Shown here in pieces: positions 28,458 through 38,148 of a stretch of DNA of 61,072 nucleotides; position 1 is the first letter of the stretch, and each line of letters opens with the position of its first letter. Under the pieces are notes generated by a model. That model was given only the letters and a program-made list of their open reading frames with translations, made no database searches and had not been told where the DNA came from. Source of the DNA: Pseudomonadota bacterium. GTDB taxonomy: Bacteria; Pseudomonadota; Gammaproteobacteria; Burkholderiales; Methylophilaceae. The stretch is from positions 1 to 61,072 of the forward strand of contig JAKQTN010000055.1 in assembly GCA_029563075.1 (NCBI GenBank), written 5' to 3'. Both the position numbers and the translations under genes were made by a program.

Positions 28458-29909
28458 CTATGCTTCCTGATAATCAGATACTACGGAAGGACCTGTCGCC
28501 TCGAAATGGATTTCAAGCTGCTTAAACTGCATGAATAATTGATCCTCAGAAACGGGTTCAGAGAACAGATAGCCCTGCAAGTGATTGCAGCCGAGCTCTG
28601 TGAGTAAATCCAGTTGCGCCTCGGTTTCCACCCCCTCGGCCACCACATTTAAATTCAGCGCATGCGCCAGTCGAATCACCGCATCAATTAAGGCTTTGGA
28701 GGCTTTGTCCTGGTCTATTTTTGAAATGAATATTCTATCCAGCTTGAGTTCGTCCACTTCCAGATTTTGCAGGTAAGTGAGCGTAAATGGATGCAAGCCA
28801 AAATCATCCAGCGCGATTTTGATGTTGGCGGCTTTGAATTTGGCAAGCAGGAGCCTGAATTGCGCCTCGTTTTTAATCGCGGCGGTTTCTTTGATTTCAA
28901 ATGTCAGGTTTTGCGTAGGCACGTCGTACTGATTGAGCCATTTGACGGTTTCTTCTACCAGAAATGTATTGCGAAACTGCTGGCGCGACAGGTTTACCGA
29001 AAGATTCAAATCAATGCCCTGGACTTTTGCACGGCAGATGGCGCGGCAGGCTTCTTCTATCACCCAACCGTTAATTTGGTTGATGAATCCGAAATGTTCT
29101 GCAACAGGGATGAACTCCCTCGGCAGGATAATCCCTTTTGTCGGGTGATTCCAGCGGATGAGCGCTTCCGCCCCTACCAGCAGTCGCGTTTTGCTGTCTA
29201 CTTTAGGCTGGAACGCTAGGGAAAATTGATTATTTTCGATCGCGGCAAGTAAATCATACTGCATCTCCAGCAGGCTGTCCGTCTCGGATTCGATTTCACT
29301 ATCAAAAAATTTGAATTGATTCCTGCCATCCTCTTTTGCCTTGTACATGGCAGCATCGGCGTTGATCATCAGCTTTTCGATGTCGCCATCGTAAGGGTAG
29401 AGGGCAATGCCGATGGAGCAGGACATTTCGATCTGGTGGCGGTCGATTAAAAACGGTTCTCTGAACGAGCTGATGATGCGCTCAACGATGGGCGTGATGT
29501 CTTCTTTGGATTTGATCTCTTCAAACAATACGACAAATTCATCGCCGCCCAGGCGTGCCACCGAGTCGCAGCCTCGAACCGCAGCCTGCAAGCGTCGCGC
29601 AACAGAAATTAATATGATGTCACCCACATGGTGACCAAAATTGTCGTTAATCGGTTTGAAGTGGTCCAGGTCGATATAGGCCAGGGCGATGGTATTGCCG
29701 GCGCGCGTACAGCGCTTTGCGGCTGCCTCCAACTGGTATTGAAAAGCATGCCGGTTAGGAAGCTTGGTGAGAGCGTCTTTATAGCCGATGTGGCCAATAT
29801 CAATATGAGCTTGTCTGCTTGAAATTCCCGCCCTGAAAGCAACCAGAATTGCGGAGCCAAGCGCCAGCAGCGAAAGGAGTATCAGCCAAATATCGTAACT
29901 TGTTGTCAT
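28458..29909 (-). CDS. Membrane GGDEF-EAL cyclic-di-GMP protein
   Basis: A 483-residue protein with one N-terminal membrane segment (about 8-27) followed directly by a GGDEF domain and an EAL domain, with no other sensor. GGDEF is intact at 121-125, and an I-site RGCD is at 112-115, so cyclase activity with product inhibition is likely. In the EAL domain the metal and catalytic motifs EALIRW, VNLSRQQF, DDFG, LKLD, EGVE and QGYLFS are present. Loop 6 reads DDFGLHPFTL instead of the usual DDFGTGYSSL, which may reduce hydrolysis. The net activity cannot be told from sequence. Confidence 0.92.
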   Translation of the reverse strand: MTTSYDIWLILLSLLALGSAILVAFRAGISSRQAHIDIGHIGYKDALTKLPNRHAFQYQLEAAAKRCTRAGNTIALAYIDLDHFKPINDNFGHHVGDIILISVARRLQAAVRGCDSVARLGGDEFVVLFEEIKSKEDITPIVERIISSFREPFLIDRHQIEMSCSIGIALYPYDGDIEKLMINADAAMYKAKEDGRNQFKFFDSEIESETDSLLEMQYDLLAAIENNQFSLAFQPKVDSKTRLLVGAEALIRWNHPTKGIILPREFIPVAEHFGFINQINGWVIEEACRAICRAKVQGIDLNLSVNLSRQQFRNTFLVEETVKWLNQYDVPTQNLTFEIKETAAIKNEAQFRLLLAKFKAANIKIALDDFGLHPFTLTYLQNLEVDELKLDRIFISKIDQDKASKALIDAVIRLAHALNLNVVAEGVETEAQLDLLTELGCNHLQGYLFSEPVSEDQLFMQFKQLEIHFEATGPSVVSDYQEA

Positions 29910-29994
29910 GATTCAGAAATAAACCGCTTTTTAGTTTTATTGAACTATGCACAGCAATTAGCGTGCCAAAGAGGTGATGGGCAAGGCTGAATGT

Positions 29995-30037
29995 AAAAAA
30001 ACCATATAGCTGGCGCGGCGCGCCGGCTATATGGTTT
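29995..30037 (-). terminator. Rho-independent terminator of dapD
   Basis: A very stable hairpin: an 18-bp stem (left arm 29999-30016 beginning AACCATATAGC, right arm 30020-30037) with one G-T pair and a 3-nt GGC loop. On the minus strand it is followed by a run of T. It lies 96 bp past the dapD stop. Confidence 0.85.
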
Positions 30038-30132
30038 GAGGTGAGGTGCAGCTAATGATAGGTCTATTTGTCGATATTAAACGTATGTTTTGTTGATGGA
30101 TTATGCCAAATGTCGAAATAGTGGCAGTTTGG

Positions 30133-30960
30133 TTAAATGCCTCTTAGCAGCTCATTAATGCCGACTTTACCTAAGGTTTTTGCATCCACCTTTTTGACGA
30201 TGACCGCGCAATACAGACTGTAGCTGCCGTCTTTGGAAGGCAGGTTGCCGGACACGACTACAGAGCCAGCGGGTATGCGGCCATAAAATACTTCGCCAGT
30301 TTCGCGGTCGTAAATTTTGGTGCTTTGGCCGATATACACGCCCATCGAAATCACGCAATTGTCTTCGACCACAACACCTTCAACCACTTCCGAGCGCGCG
30401 CCGATAAAGCAGTTGTCACCGATAATGGTTGGGCCGGCCTGAATAGGCTCCAGCACGCCGCCAATGCCTACGCCGCCGCTTAAATGCACGTTCTTGCCGA
30501 TCTGCGCGCAAGAGCCGACAGTCGCCCAGGTGTCAATCATGGTACCTTCGCCCACATAAGCGCCGATGTTGACATAAGAAGGTAGAAGCACCGCATTTTT
30601 GCCGATGAACGAGCCGCGGCGCACCATGGCATTGGGCACCACGCGGAAGCCGCCGGCTTTGAAGTCTTCTTCGGTGTAATTGGCGAATTTTGGTGGCACT
30701 TTGTCAAAATACTGTGTGCAGCCGCCATCCATTAATACATTGTCTTCCAAGCGGAATGACAACAGCACGGCCTTTTTCAGCCATTGATGCGTTTCCCATT
30801 GCTGGCTGTCACCGATGCGGGAAGCCACGCGCAGCTTGCCGGCATCCAAGTCAGCCAAAATGGAGCTGACTGCTGACTTGATTTCTGCAGAGGCGTTGCC
30901 TGGGTTGATATTGGCGCGGTCTTCAAATGCCGCCTCGATAATGCTTTGACGTGGATCCAT
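30133..30960 (-). CDS. dapD: Tetrahydrodipicolinate N-succinyltransferase
   Basis: The 275-residue left-handed beta-helix acyltransferase makes N-succinyl-2-amino-6-ketopimelate in the succinylase branch of lysine/DAP synthesis; DapE (26773..27897) acts two steps later. Hexapeptide-repeat rungs are clear ([42 protein letters not shown]). Length agrees with E. coli DapD (274). It is separated from the dapE cluster by the GGDEF-EAL gene and has its own strong terminator. Confidence 0.97.
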   Translation of the reverse strand: MDPRQSIIEAAFEDRANINPGNASAEIKSAVSSILADLDAGKLRVASRIGDSQQWETHQWLKKAVLLSFRLEDNVLMDGGCTQYFDKVPPKFANYTEEDFKAGGFRVVPNAMVRRGSFIGKNAVLLPSYVNIGAYVGEGTMIDTWATVGSCAQIGKNVHLSGGVGIGGVLEPIQAGPTIIGDNCFIGARSEVVEGVVVEDNCVISMGVYIGQSTKIYDRETGEVFYGRIPAGSVVVSGNLPSKDGSYSLYCAVIVKKVDAKTLGKVGINELLRGI

Positions 30961-31021
30961 GTGGCTCTCGAATTGTATAGTTAAACGAAAAACCGTTATT
31001 TTAACCTATATCTGGCGATAG

Positions 31022-31055
31022 CCAAAAATAAAGCGCGTTGCGATTGGCAACGCGC
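31022..31055 (-). terminator. Rho-independent terminator of the M48 lipoprotein gene
   Basis: GCGCGTTGC (31033-31041) pairs perfectly with GCAACGCGC (31047-31055) across a 5-nt loop. On the minus strand the hairpin is followed by a T-rich stretch. It lies 23 bp after the gene's stop. Confidence 0.8.
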
Positions 31056-31077
31056 CTGTAAAGAGAAAAAGATTGAA

Positions 31078-31893
31078 TTATTTGGCTTTTTTGGCAGCTT
31101 CGTAGAGTGGGCGCACTTTCGGTGTTAATGCCTTCAAATCGGCAATCCTGTTTTCGCTTGCCGGGTGGGTGCTCAAGAACTCAGGTGGCGCGCCTTTGCT
31201 ATTGGCGGTCATTTTTTGCCATAAAGTTACCGCGGCATCCGGGTTGTAGCCGGCGCGTGCGGCAAGCTCCAAGCCCATTTTATCAGCCTCGCGCTCCTGC
31301 TCGCGGCCGTTTGGCAGCGCAAAGAATAATTGCGAACCCATGCCCGCTGCCTGCACTGCCGCTCCGCCTGCGGAACCGGTGACTAAAGAGGCAAGCGCCT
31401 GCAAGCCAAATTGCTGCACATAGGCTTGCGACATGCGTTCGCGGCCATGCTCGCGCAGTGCATGCGCAATTTCATGGCCAATCACCGCACCCAGTTCGTC
31501 ATCGGTGGCATGCAGCTTATCCATCATGCCGGAATACACCATGATTTTGCCGCCCGGCATGCAGTAGGCGTTAAGCTGGTCGTTTTTTTCCACGTTGACT
31601 TCCCAGTTCCATTTGGTGGCATCGGGGCGGAACACGCCCACTTGCGCAATCAGTCTGTTGGATATTCCGCGCACGCGCTCCAACTGGGCTTTGTCCGCGT
31701 TCAGCGTTTTTTTGGTTTCTGCCTCTTTGAGTGTTTGCGAGTAGGCTTGTGCCGACATTTTATCTACCGAGCCAGAAGGCAGCAGCATAAACTGTGAGCG
31801 GTGGACGCCGGAAACACTGTCTTTGGTGGTGGTTGCACAGCCGCTAAGCTGCAAAGCGGCAACAGTAAACATAGCAAGGCAAAGTTTTTTCAT
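31078..31893 (-). CDS. M48 family metalloprotease lipoprotein
   Basis: The 271-residue protein has a lipobox LSGC (Cys19). The zinc motif HEIAH is at 140-144, and the third ligand glutamate lies in REQEREADKMG. It resembles LoiP/YggG and other periplasmic M48 proteases that handle outer-membrane protein quality control. The AYCMPGGKIMVYSGMMD block before the active site is typical. The cell also has the membrane M48 enzyme HtpX (36763..37638). Confidence 0.92.
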   Translation of the reverse strand: MKKLCLAMFTVAALQLSGCATTTKDSVSGVHRSQFMLLPSGSVDKMSAQAYSQTLKEAETKKTLNADKAQLERVRGISNRLIAQVGVFRPDATKWNWEVNVEKNDQLNAYCMPGGKIMVYSGMMDKLHATDDELGAVIGHEIAHALREHGRERMSQAYVQQFGLQALASLVTGSAGGAAVQAAGMGSQLFFALPNGREQEREADKMGLELAARAGYNPDAAVTLWQKMTANSKGAPPEFLSTHPASENRIADLKALTPKVRPLYEAAKKAK

Positions 31894-31966
31894 ATGAATC
31901 CCTTAAAACTTAAAATACTGGGCTAATTTAACGCATGATATGTAAAAAGGTTGAATCTGGCTGTTT

Positions 31967-33850
31967 TTAAATCATGAGTTGCGAACCCAATTCGACCACG
32001 CGATTGGGCGGTAGTTTGAATTGATTGGTAATGGTTTCTGCGCTGCGGAATAATCCGATAAAGATTTTTTTGCGCCAGAAGGCCATGCCGGACTTATGAC
32101 TGGCGATTAAAATTTCTTTGCCAACAAAGTAAGAAGTGTCCATGGCATCGAACTCAAGGCCGTATTTACTGCATAAGGTTAAATCGTGCGGCAAATCGGG
32201 CTCATCTTTAAAGCCATAGCGCACGGTGACGCGATAGAATTGATAAGGCAGCGCCTCAACGCTGACGCGTTCTTCGAGGTTGGTATGTGGAAAATCTAAA
32301 AAGCGCACCGTCAAAATAACCACTTTTTCGTGCAGCACTTTATTGTGCTTCAAGTTATGCAACATGGCGTGTGGCACGCCTTCCGGGTTGGGCGTCATGA
32401 ATAATGCGGTGCCAGGCACGCGTGGCGGCGGGTGGGCGCCGATTGCTTCAATAAATGGTTCAATTGCCATGGCTTCAGATTTCAGGCGGGTGTATACCAT
32501 AGACCGGCCGTTTTTCCATGTCAGCATGAGCGTGAAAATGCAGATGCCGATTAACAACGGCACCCAGCCGCCATCCGGTATTTTGAGTACATTTGCGCTG
32601 AAAAATGCTAAATCAATGGTTAAAAACAAGACAATAAGCAAACCGGTTTTTAGTTTGCCCCAGCGCCAGATTTCGACAAACACAATAGAAGCCAGCAAGG
32701 TGGTGATGACCATGTCGCCTGTCACCGCAATGCCATAAGCCGCTGCCAAATTACCCGAACTGCCGAAGCTGATTACCAGCAACATCACCGCCAGCATTAG
32801 GCCCCAATTGATGCGCGGCATATACACTTGGCCTTGTGTGCTTTCAGACGTATGCTGTATGTGCATGCGTGGTAGATAGCCTAATTGCAGTGCCTGGCGT
32901 GAAACTGAAAATGCGCCGGTGATAACGGCTTGCGAGGCAATGACCGTGGCTATGGTCGCAAGCCCGATCAGTGGGAATAGCGCCCATTCCGGCGCCAGCA
33001 AGTAAAACGGGTTTTTAACAGCAGAGGCATCATGTAAAATCAGCGCGCCCTGCCCAAAGTAATTAAGCAGCAGCGCTGGCAACACAAACCCAAACCATGC
33101 CAGGCGAATAGGGAAACGCCCGAAATGCCCCATATCTGCGTACAGGGCTTCTGCGCCGGTTACCGCCAGTACTACTGCGCCGAGGGCGATAAACGCAAGT
33201 TTGGGCTGCTCTATAAAGAACTCAAGCGCATAAAAAGGGTTGAGTGCATGCAATATGCTAGCATCATGCGCAATGTTGATTGCGCCAAGCGCGCCCAGCG
33301 TGCCAAACCACAACAGCATGACGGGGCCGAAAAACCTTCCTACCACCTCGGTGCCCTTGCTTTGTGCCCAGAACAGACCAAATAACACCACCAGGGTGAT
33401 CGGCACAATCGCCTGGTGCAGATGCGGCGCGGCCACTTCCAGCCCTTCGATTGCAGAAAGCACAGAAATTGCGGGGGTAATCATGCCGTCCGCATAAAAC
33501 ATGCATGCGCCCAGGATGCCCAGCAGCATGATATAGCGCTGTTTTTTGCGGTTGCCTTCAGTATTGCGGCTGGCGAGCGCCAGTAGAGCCATAATGCCGC
33601 CCTCGCCGCTGTTATCGGCACGCATGATAAACGCGACATACTTCACCGAAACGATGAGCACCAGCGCCCAGGTAATCAGCGACAGAATACCGTAAACATG
33701 GCCAGCAGTAAGCGACAGCGGGTGTGGCCCAACCGAAAAAACCTCTTTCATGGTGTATAAAGGGCTGGTGCCGATATCGCCAAACACCACGCCCAGTGCG
33801 GCAAGCGCCAAGGGGGCTGTGCGAGATTTGTGAGGGTTATTGTTATCCAT
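31967..33850 (-). CDS. kup: Low-affinity potassium uptake protein Kup
   Basis: A 627-residue K+/H+ symporter of the KUP/HAK/KT family: twelve hydrophobic segments, then a cytoplasmic tail of about 180 residues. Signature blocks are ALGVVFGDIGTSPLYTMKEVF, GEGGIMALLALASR, ADGMITPAISVLSAIEGL and GAEALYADMGHFGR. Length agrees with E. coli Kup (622). The 203 bp upstream carry two ATCAATTAA direct repeats (about 33886 and 33900) and no gene. Confidence 0.96.
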   Translation of the reverse strand: MDNNNPHKSRTAPLALAALGVVFGDIGTSPLYTMKEVFSVGPHPLSLTAGHVYGILSLITWALVLIVSVKYVAFIMRADNSGEGGIMALLALASRNTEGNRKKQRYIMLLGILGACMFYADGMITPAISVLSAIEGLEVAAPHLHQAIVPITLVVLFGLFWAQSKGTEVVGRFFGPVMLLWFGTLGALGAINIAHDASILHALNPFYALEFFIEQPKLAFIALGAVVLAVTGAEALYADMGHFGRFPIRLAWFGFVLPALLLNYFGQGALILHDASAVKNPFYLLAPEWALFPLIGLATIATVIASQAVITGAFSVSRQALQLGYLPRMHIQHTSESTQGQVYMPRINWGLMLAVMLLVISFGSSGNLAAAYGIAVTGDMVITTLLASIVFVEIWRWGKLKTGLLIVLFLTIDLAFFSANVLKIPDGGWVPLLIGICIFTLMLTWKNGRSMVYTRLKSEAMAIEPFIEAIGAHPPPRVPGTALFMTPNPEGVPHAMLHNLKHNKVLHEKVVILTVRFLDFPHTNLEERVSVEALPYQFYRVTVRYGFKDEPDLPHDLTLCSKYGLEFDAMDTSYFVGKEILIASHKSGMAFWRKKIFIGLFRSAETITNQFKLPPNRVVELGSQLMI

Positions 33851-34053
33851 TGATAAGAGCGCTTAAGCGAACCGCTATTATCAATCAATTAACCATGATT
33901 AATCAATTAAAAATGGCAAACCAATAACTCTTTGATGTTTTTAATTTGAACTAGATTCCATTGAGTGCTTGCCTGGCACCTAGAGTGAGGCTGTTGCCGT
34001 ATAACAACCCCTCCAATGGCAACGTCAGTAAACAGCGTGATTGCTTTCTATTT

Positions 34054-35031
34054 TCATTTATTTTTGACCAATGTTTTTTTATTGCGGCTGGCAATCAGGC
34101 TCAGTAGCATGCTGGTGCCAAGTATGGCAACCACTACGCCCAAAGAAACTGCCACCGGAATCTTGAACCAGTCTACAATCAGCATTTTTGTACCCACAAA
34201 CATCAGCACCACGGCTAGACCAAACTTGAGCAGATGGAATCGATCAGCCATATCTGCCAGCAAAAAGTACAATGCGCGCAAGCCAAGAATGGCAAATATA
34301 TTGGAAGTAAACACGATAAACGGATCGCTGGTGATCGCAAAAATAGCCGGAATACTGTCCAGGGCGAAGATGACATCAGAGAACTCGACCAGCACCAACA
34401 CCAGAAACATTGGCGTGAACCAGCGGACACCTTTTTCATAGATCCAGAATTTTTCACCGTGATAGTTATCAGTAATGCGCACATGATTACGCAGCCATTT
34501 CAGCAGCGGGTTTTTGGCCAGATTCGGTTCGTGATCAGCAAAAATAAACATCTTAATGCCGGTGATCAGCAAAAATGCGCCAAAAATATACAGTACCCAG
34601 TGAAACTGCGCAATCAGCCAGGCACCCAGCAATATCATCAGCGCGCGCAGTACAATCGCCCCAATCACGCCGTATAACAGCACGCGCTTCTGGTATTCAA
34701 TCGGTACGGCAAAGTACGAAAACAGCATGACAAAGACAAAAATGTTATCCATGGCCAGGGTTTTTTCCAGCAGGTAGCCTGTCAGGTACTCCATCGCCCT
34801 GGCATCAGCCGCCTCTCGTCCTACGGTGTGATCCAACCAGCCCCACAAGGCGCCGCCAAACAGCATGGCCATGGTAAACCAGACCAGGGACCAGACAAGT
34901 GCTTCACGCGCGCCGACTTTGTGCGCACCTTTACGTCCCAGGGCGAACATGTCTATGGCCAGCATGGCGACTACAAACACGCCAAAGCCCACCCACATCC
35001 ACCAGGTTCCTATTGATTGCAACTCGCCCAT
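34054..35031 (-). CDS. TerC family integral membrane protein (Alx-like)
   Basis: The 325-residue TerC protein has about nine hydrophobic segments with the family's acidic membrane residues (ALDMIFVF-like LAMDNIFVFVMLFSYFAVP and EFSDVIFALDSIPAIFAITSDPFIVFTSNIFAILGLRALYF). E. coli Alx and related proteins export manganese. It is read in the same direction as the perM-like gene 55 bp upstream. No yybP-ykoY manganese riboswitch fits in that short gap. Confidence 0.9.
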   Translation of the reverse strand: MGELQSIGTWWMWVGFGVFVVAMLAIDMFALGRKGAHKVGAREALVWSLVWFTMAMLFGGALWGWLDHTVGREAADARAMEYLTGYLLEKTLAMDNIFVFVMLFSYFAVPIEYQKRVLLYGVIGAIVLRALMILLGAWLIAQFHWVLYIFGAFLLITGIKMFIFADHEPNLAKNPLLKWLRNHVRITDNYHGEKFWIYEKGVRWFTPMFLVLVLVEFSDVIFALDSIPAIFAITSDPFIVFTSNIFAILGLRALYFLLADMADRFHLLKFGLAVVLMFVGTKMLIVDWFKIPVAVSLGVVVAILGTSMLLSLIASRNKKTLVKNK

Positions 35032-35086
35032 TACTTTCTCTTCCCTTAATTTGTCATTGTTATATTATTTATATCTTACTTAAGAT

Positions 35087-36151
35087 TTAATCTGCCGTTA
35101 TTTCTTCTTCCAAATGCGCCGCCCATTCCCGCCATACCGCCCAGGCAACAGCCAGTACAATCGGGCCAACGAACAGGCCGACCAGCCCAAAAGCCAGCAG
35201 GCCGCCCAGCACCCCAAACAGTACCAGCAGGAAGGGTATCGGGCTGACGCTGCTGATAAATAGTGGACGCAGCACGTTATCCAGTTGGCTTACTACTGCC
35301 GCACCCCAAATCCAGACACCAATGGCCGCACCAGTTTCGCCTTGAAGCAGTAGCCAGAGCCCGGCAACACCCCATGCCACAGGCGTGCCAAATGGAATCA
35401 GCGCCAAAACCGCAGTCAGCACACCGAACATCACTGGCGACGCCAGCCCGGCAACCCAATAACCCAACCCTGCGGCAATGCCTTGCACTACGGCAGTAAG
35501 CAGAATGCCGTAAACCACAGCGCGTGTGGTGGTACCAGCCGCATGCAGATAGTCGTGCACCTGAGGACCGATAAATCGCGCCAGCACATGGCGTAACTCG
35601 TGGACGATGCGCGCACCGTCGCGGTAGAAAAAAAACAGAATTACCACGACAAATATCAGTTTAATTAGATTTCTGCCGACTCCGCCGGCCAGCATGGCGA
35701 CTTCATTCACATGTGCGGCAAGCCATGCTTTTGCTGCGGCAGAAATTCCTTGCGGGTTAGCAGCAAGATGTGCCTGCTGCTGCATCAGCCAGTCACCCAG
35801 CCATGGCAGGTCGTGTAATGTTTCAGGTACAGGCGGAGGCGCTGCCAGAAATGCCTGGAGCGCAGGATAAACTCTGCTGATTTCCTGCTGCGCCAGCCAA
35901 GCCAGCCAAAGCAAAGGCAGAAACAGCGTAAATGCTGCCAGTGCCGTCGTCAGACTAGCCGCCAACGCATCGCGCCCGCCACACCAGCGGCGAACATGAT
36001 GAGCCACAGGCCAGGAAGCATAAGCCAACACACCTGCCCAAGCGATAGGGACCAGAAATGGCGTCACCACCATAAAGGCAAGCAACGCCAAACCGAACAA
36101 AGCCATCCACGGAACGATGCGGCGACTAAAGGGGCTGTAGTCTTTCAACAC
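35087..36151 (-). CDS. AI-2E family transporter (PerM/YdiK-like)
   Basis: A 354-residue membrane protein with about seven to eight hydrophobic segments and the family C-terminal blocks ALIPFGTPVAWGVAGLWLLLQGETGAAIGVWIWGAAVVSQLDNVLRPLFI and FGLVGLFVGPIVLAV. Members are called AI-2 exporters, but most have unknown substrates. The start is a GTG placed directly after the TAA of the upstream yqhA-like gene, so the two are translationally coupled. Confidence 0.88.
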   Translation of the reverse strand: MLKDYSPFSRRIVPWMALFGLALLAFMVVTPFLVPIAWAGVLAYASWPVAHHVRRWCGGRDALAASLTTALAAFTLFLPLLWLAWLAQQEISRVYPALQAFLAAPPPVPETLHDLPWLGDWLMQQQAHLAANPQGISAAAKAWLAAHVNEVAMLAGGVGRNLIKLIFVVVILFFFYRDGARIVHELRHVLARFIGPQVHDYLHAAGTTTRAVVYGILLTAVVQGIAAGLGYWVAGLASPVMFGVLTAVLALIPFGTPVAWGVAGLWLLLQGETGAAIGVWIWGAAVVSQLDNVLRPLFISSVSPIPFLLVLFGVLGGLLAFGLVGLFVGPIVLAVAWAVWREWAAHLEEEITAD

Positions 36152-36691
36152 TTATTTACCTGGAGTGCTGTGGCTGCCAGCAGCAATTCTGTCCATTAGC
36201 GCAAACATCACACCTGAAAAAACCAGTGTTAAATGAATACCGATCAGCCAGGCTAATTGATTATTGCCATTTGGTCCTGCTAGCACTTCTTTCACATTGA
36301 TGAAATATTTGAGAAGCTCAATGCCGGAAATGGCGACGATAGAGCCGATCAGCTTAAGTTTTAAATCAGAAAATCCAACATGCCCCATCCAGTCCGGGCG
36401 GTCTTCATTGTCACCAGTATCGATTTTGGAGACAAAGTTTTCATAACCCGCAAAAATAATAATCAGCAACAAATTCGCCACAAGTGTAATGTCAACTAAA
36501 GTAAGAATCCCCAGCAAGGCGGCACCGCCTTCACCCTCAAACACTATAGGCAACAGCGCAATAAACGCTTTTGAGAACTTGACCAATAACAACGCAACTC
36601 CAGCGACCAAGCCAATATAGAACGGCACTAGTAGCCAGCGACTGGCAAACATAAAGTGTTCCAGGGAGAGCTCAACACGTTTCATTTTCAT
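36152..36691 (-). CDS. yqhA: YqhA family membrane protein (UPF0114)
   Basis: A 179-residue protein with four hydrophobic segments starting RVELSLEHFMFASRWLLVPFYIGLV, the YqhA signature, with GYENFVSKID and HVGFSDLKLKLIGSIVAISGIELLKYFIN. Function unknown. Start at the first ATG; a second in-frame ATG lies two codons later. It heads yqhA-perM-like-terC. Confidence 0.88.
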   Translation of the reverse strand: MKMKRVELSLEHFMFASRWLLVPFYIGLVAGVALLLVKFSKAFIALLPIVFEGEGGAALLGILTLVDITLVANLLLIIIFAGYENFVSKIDTGDNEDRPDWMGHVGFSDLKLKLIGSIVAISGIELLKYFINVKEVLAGPNGNNQLAWLIGIHLTLVFSGVMFALMDRIAAGSHSTPGK

Positions 36692-36762
36692 TCATTTTTT
36701 CTTTCATGGAGGTTGTTTAACATTATAGGTTACACAGTGCCGTGGTTTGTTGTGCCTATATC

Positions 36763-37638
36763 TTACAATGCTTTAAGTGCGTCAATACGTTCATCCAGGC
36801 CCGGGTGGCTGGAAAATAAGCGCTTTAAGCCGCCAGCGCCGCCACCGGCAATACCAAAAGCAGCCATTTGTTTAGGTAATGCGGAAGGCTCATGCTGTGC
36901 TTGCAAACGCTGCAGCGCAGCAATCATCTTCTGCCTTCCAGCTAGTTTGGCAGCACCTGCATCAGCACGGAATTCGCGTTGGCGTGAGAACCACATGACA
37001 ATGATGGAGGCCAATACACCAAGAATCAGCTCAGCCACAATCATCGTGACGAAGAAAGCCGGCCCGGTACCGCGTTCAGTCTTGAATATAATTTTATCCA
37101 CTGTGTAGCCGATCACGCGTGACAAGAACATGACGAAGGTATTCACCACGCCCTGAATCAAGGTCAGCGTCACCATGTCGCCGTTGGCAATGTGCGACAC
37201 CTCATGCGCCAACACTGCCTCGGCTTCATCTTTGCTCATGGCGTTGAGCAAGCCGGTAGAAACCGCCACCAGCGAACTGTTCTTGGTCATGCCGGTAGCA
37301 AAGGCGTTGACTTCAGGCGAATCGAACACCGCCACTTCCGGCATTTTGATGCCGACCGACTGCGCCTGACGCCTCACGGTATCCACCAGCCAGATTTCAG
37401 ACTGCGTGCGCGGCTGCTCAATCACCACTGCGCCGGACATGCGTTTGGCCGTCCATTTGGAAATAGCGAGCGAGATAAAAGCACCGCCAAAGCCCATAAT
37501 GGCAGCAAACACCAGCAGATTGCCAAGATCAAGACCTTGCTCGTTGAGATAAGGCTCCACACCCAGTATGCGCATGGTGACGGAAAGCACCAGCACAATC
37601 GCAAGATTGGTAGCAAGAAAATAAATGATACGTTTCAT
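36763..37638 (-). CDS. htpX: Membrane protease HtpX
   Basis: A 291-residue M48 inner-membrane metalloprotease that degrades damaged membrane proteins under heat or envelope stress. It starts [16 protein letters not shown], with [10 protein letters not shown] as the zinc motif and [18 protein letters not shown] carrying the third ligand. GGAG lies 7 bp before this ATG; the frame is open four codons further up. Length agrees with E. coli HtpX (293). Confidence 0.96.
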   Translation of the reverse strand: MKRIIYFLATNLAIVLVLSVTMRILGVEPYLNEQGLDLGNLLVFAAIMGFGGAFISLAISKWTAKRMSGAVVIEQPRTQSEIWLVDTVRRQAQSVGIKMPEVAVFDSPEVNAFATGMTKNSSLVAVSTGLLNAMSKDEAEAVLAHEVSHIANGDMVTLTLIQGVVNTFVMFLSRVIGYTVDKIIFKTERGTGPAFFVTMIVAELILGVLASIIVMWFSRQREFRADAGAAKLAGRQKMIAALQRLQAQHEPSALPKQMAAFGIAGGGAGGLKRLFSSHPGLDERIDALKAL

Positions 37639-37739
37639 TACAAACTCCATAAAAAGTTTTTTGAGCTAAGGAAATAACTATCGGACAGCTCAGACCGAAG
37701 TCAGTGAAAATGTAAATCTTGTTATTTTACAATTTCTGG

Positions 37740-38069
37740 CTATAAGAATGCAGGGTCGTGAGAATGCTCCCGTAAACGTTCTAGTCGCCTAGCTAGCGTC
37801 CGCTTGCAGCGATCACTGGCACGGTCAATCGCAACATAAAGATCAGCTTCTGTATCTTCGATAACGATGTTGTTTTGCCCAGCCAAAGCAAGATCAATCT
37901 GACAGCACTTATCGACTCCGCCGCGTGGGCCGTTGATGTCAGACAATCGAACCCGCGCACTCATGATATGGCCATCATTGCGATCAAGTGCGAATTGCAT
38001 ACGTCGTGTGGTATAGCTGCGTAAACTATCCGTAAGAGCAAACCCATTGGTTTGAATTTTAAACTGCAT
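37740..38069 (-). CDS. Ribosome hibernation factor HPF/RaiA-like
   Basis: A 109-residue single-domain HPF/YfiA fold protein (MQFKIQTNGFALTDSLRSYTTRRMQFAL, later DLYVAIDRASDRCKRTLARRL). It binds the 30S subunit and stalls translation in stress or stationary phase. AGGAGGAG lies just before this ATG, which rules out the open extension to 38102. It lacks the C-terminal dimerisation domain of long HPF. It is probably not the rpoN-linked copy, since no rpoN is near, and so may be a second paralogue. Confidence 0.85.
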   Translation of the reverse strand: MQFKIQTNGFALTDSLRSYTTRRMQFALDRNDGHIMSARVRLSDINGPRGGVDKCCQIDLALAGQNNIVIEDTEADLYVAIDRASDRCKRTLARRLERLREHSHDPAFL

Positions 38070-38104
38070 CTTCTCCTCCTTGGAGTGTGAATGAATTTGC
38101 ATTT

Positions 38105-38134
38105 AAAAAAGCTGAGCTTTATGGCTCAGCTTTT
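38105..38134. terminator. Bidirectional-looking terminator
   Basis: AAAAGCTGAGC (38107-38117) and GCTCAGCTTTT (38124-38134) form an 11-bp stem with a 6-nt loop and A/T tails on both sides. On the minus strand it ends the 38149..38466 gene. Confidence 0.75.
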
Positions 38135-38148
38135 CAAACTGGTACAAC

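Noticed and set aside
35032-35086. Manganese (yybP-ykoY) riboswitch before the terC-like gene
   Set aside because: The gap is only 55 bp, too short for the motif, and its conserved bases are absent.
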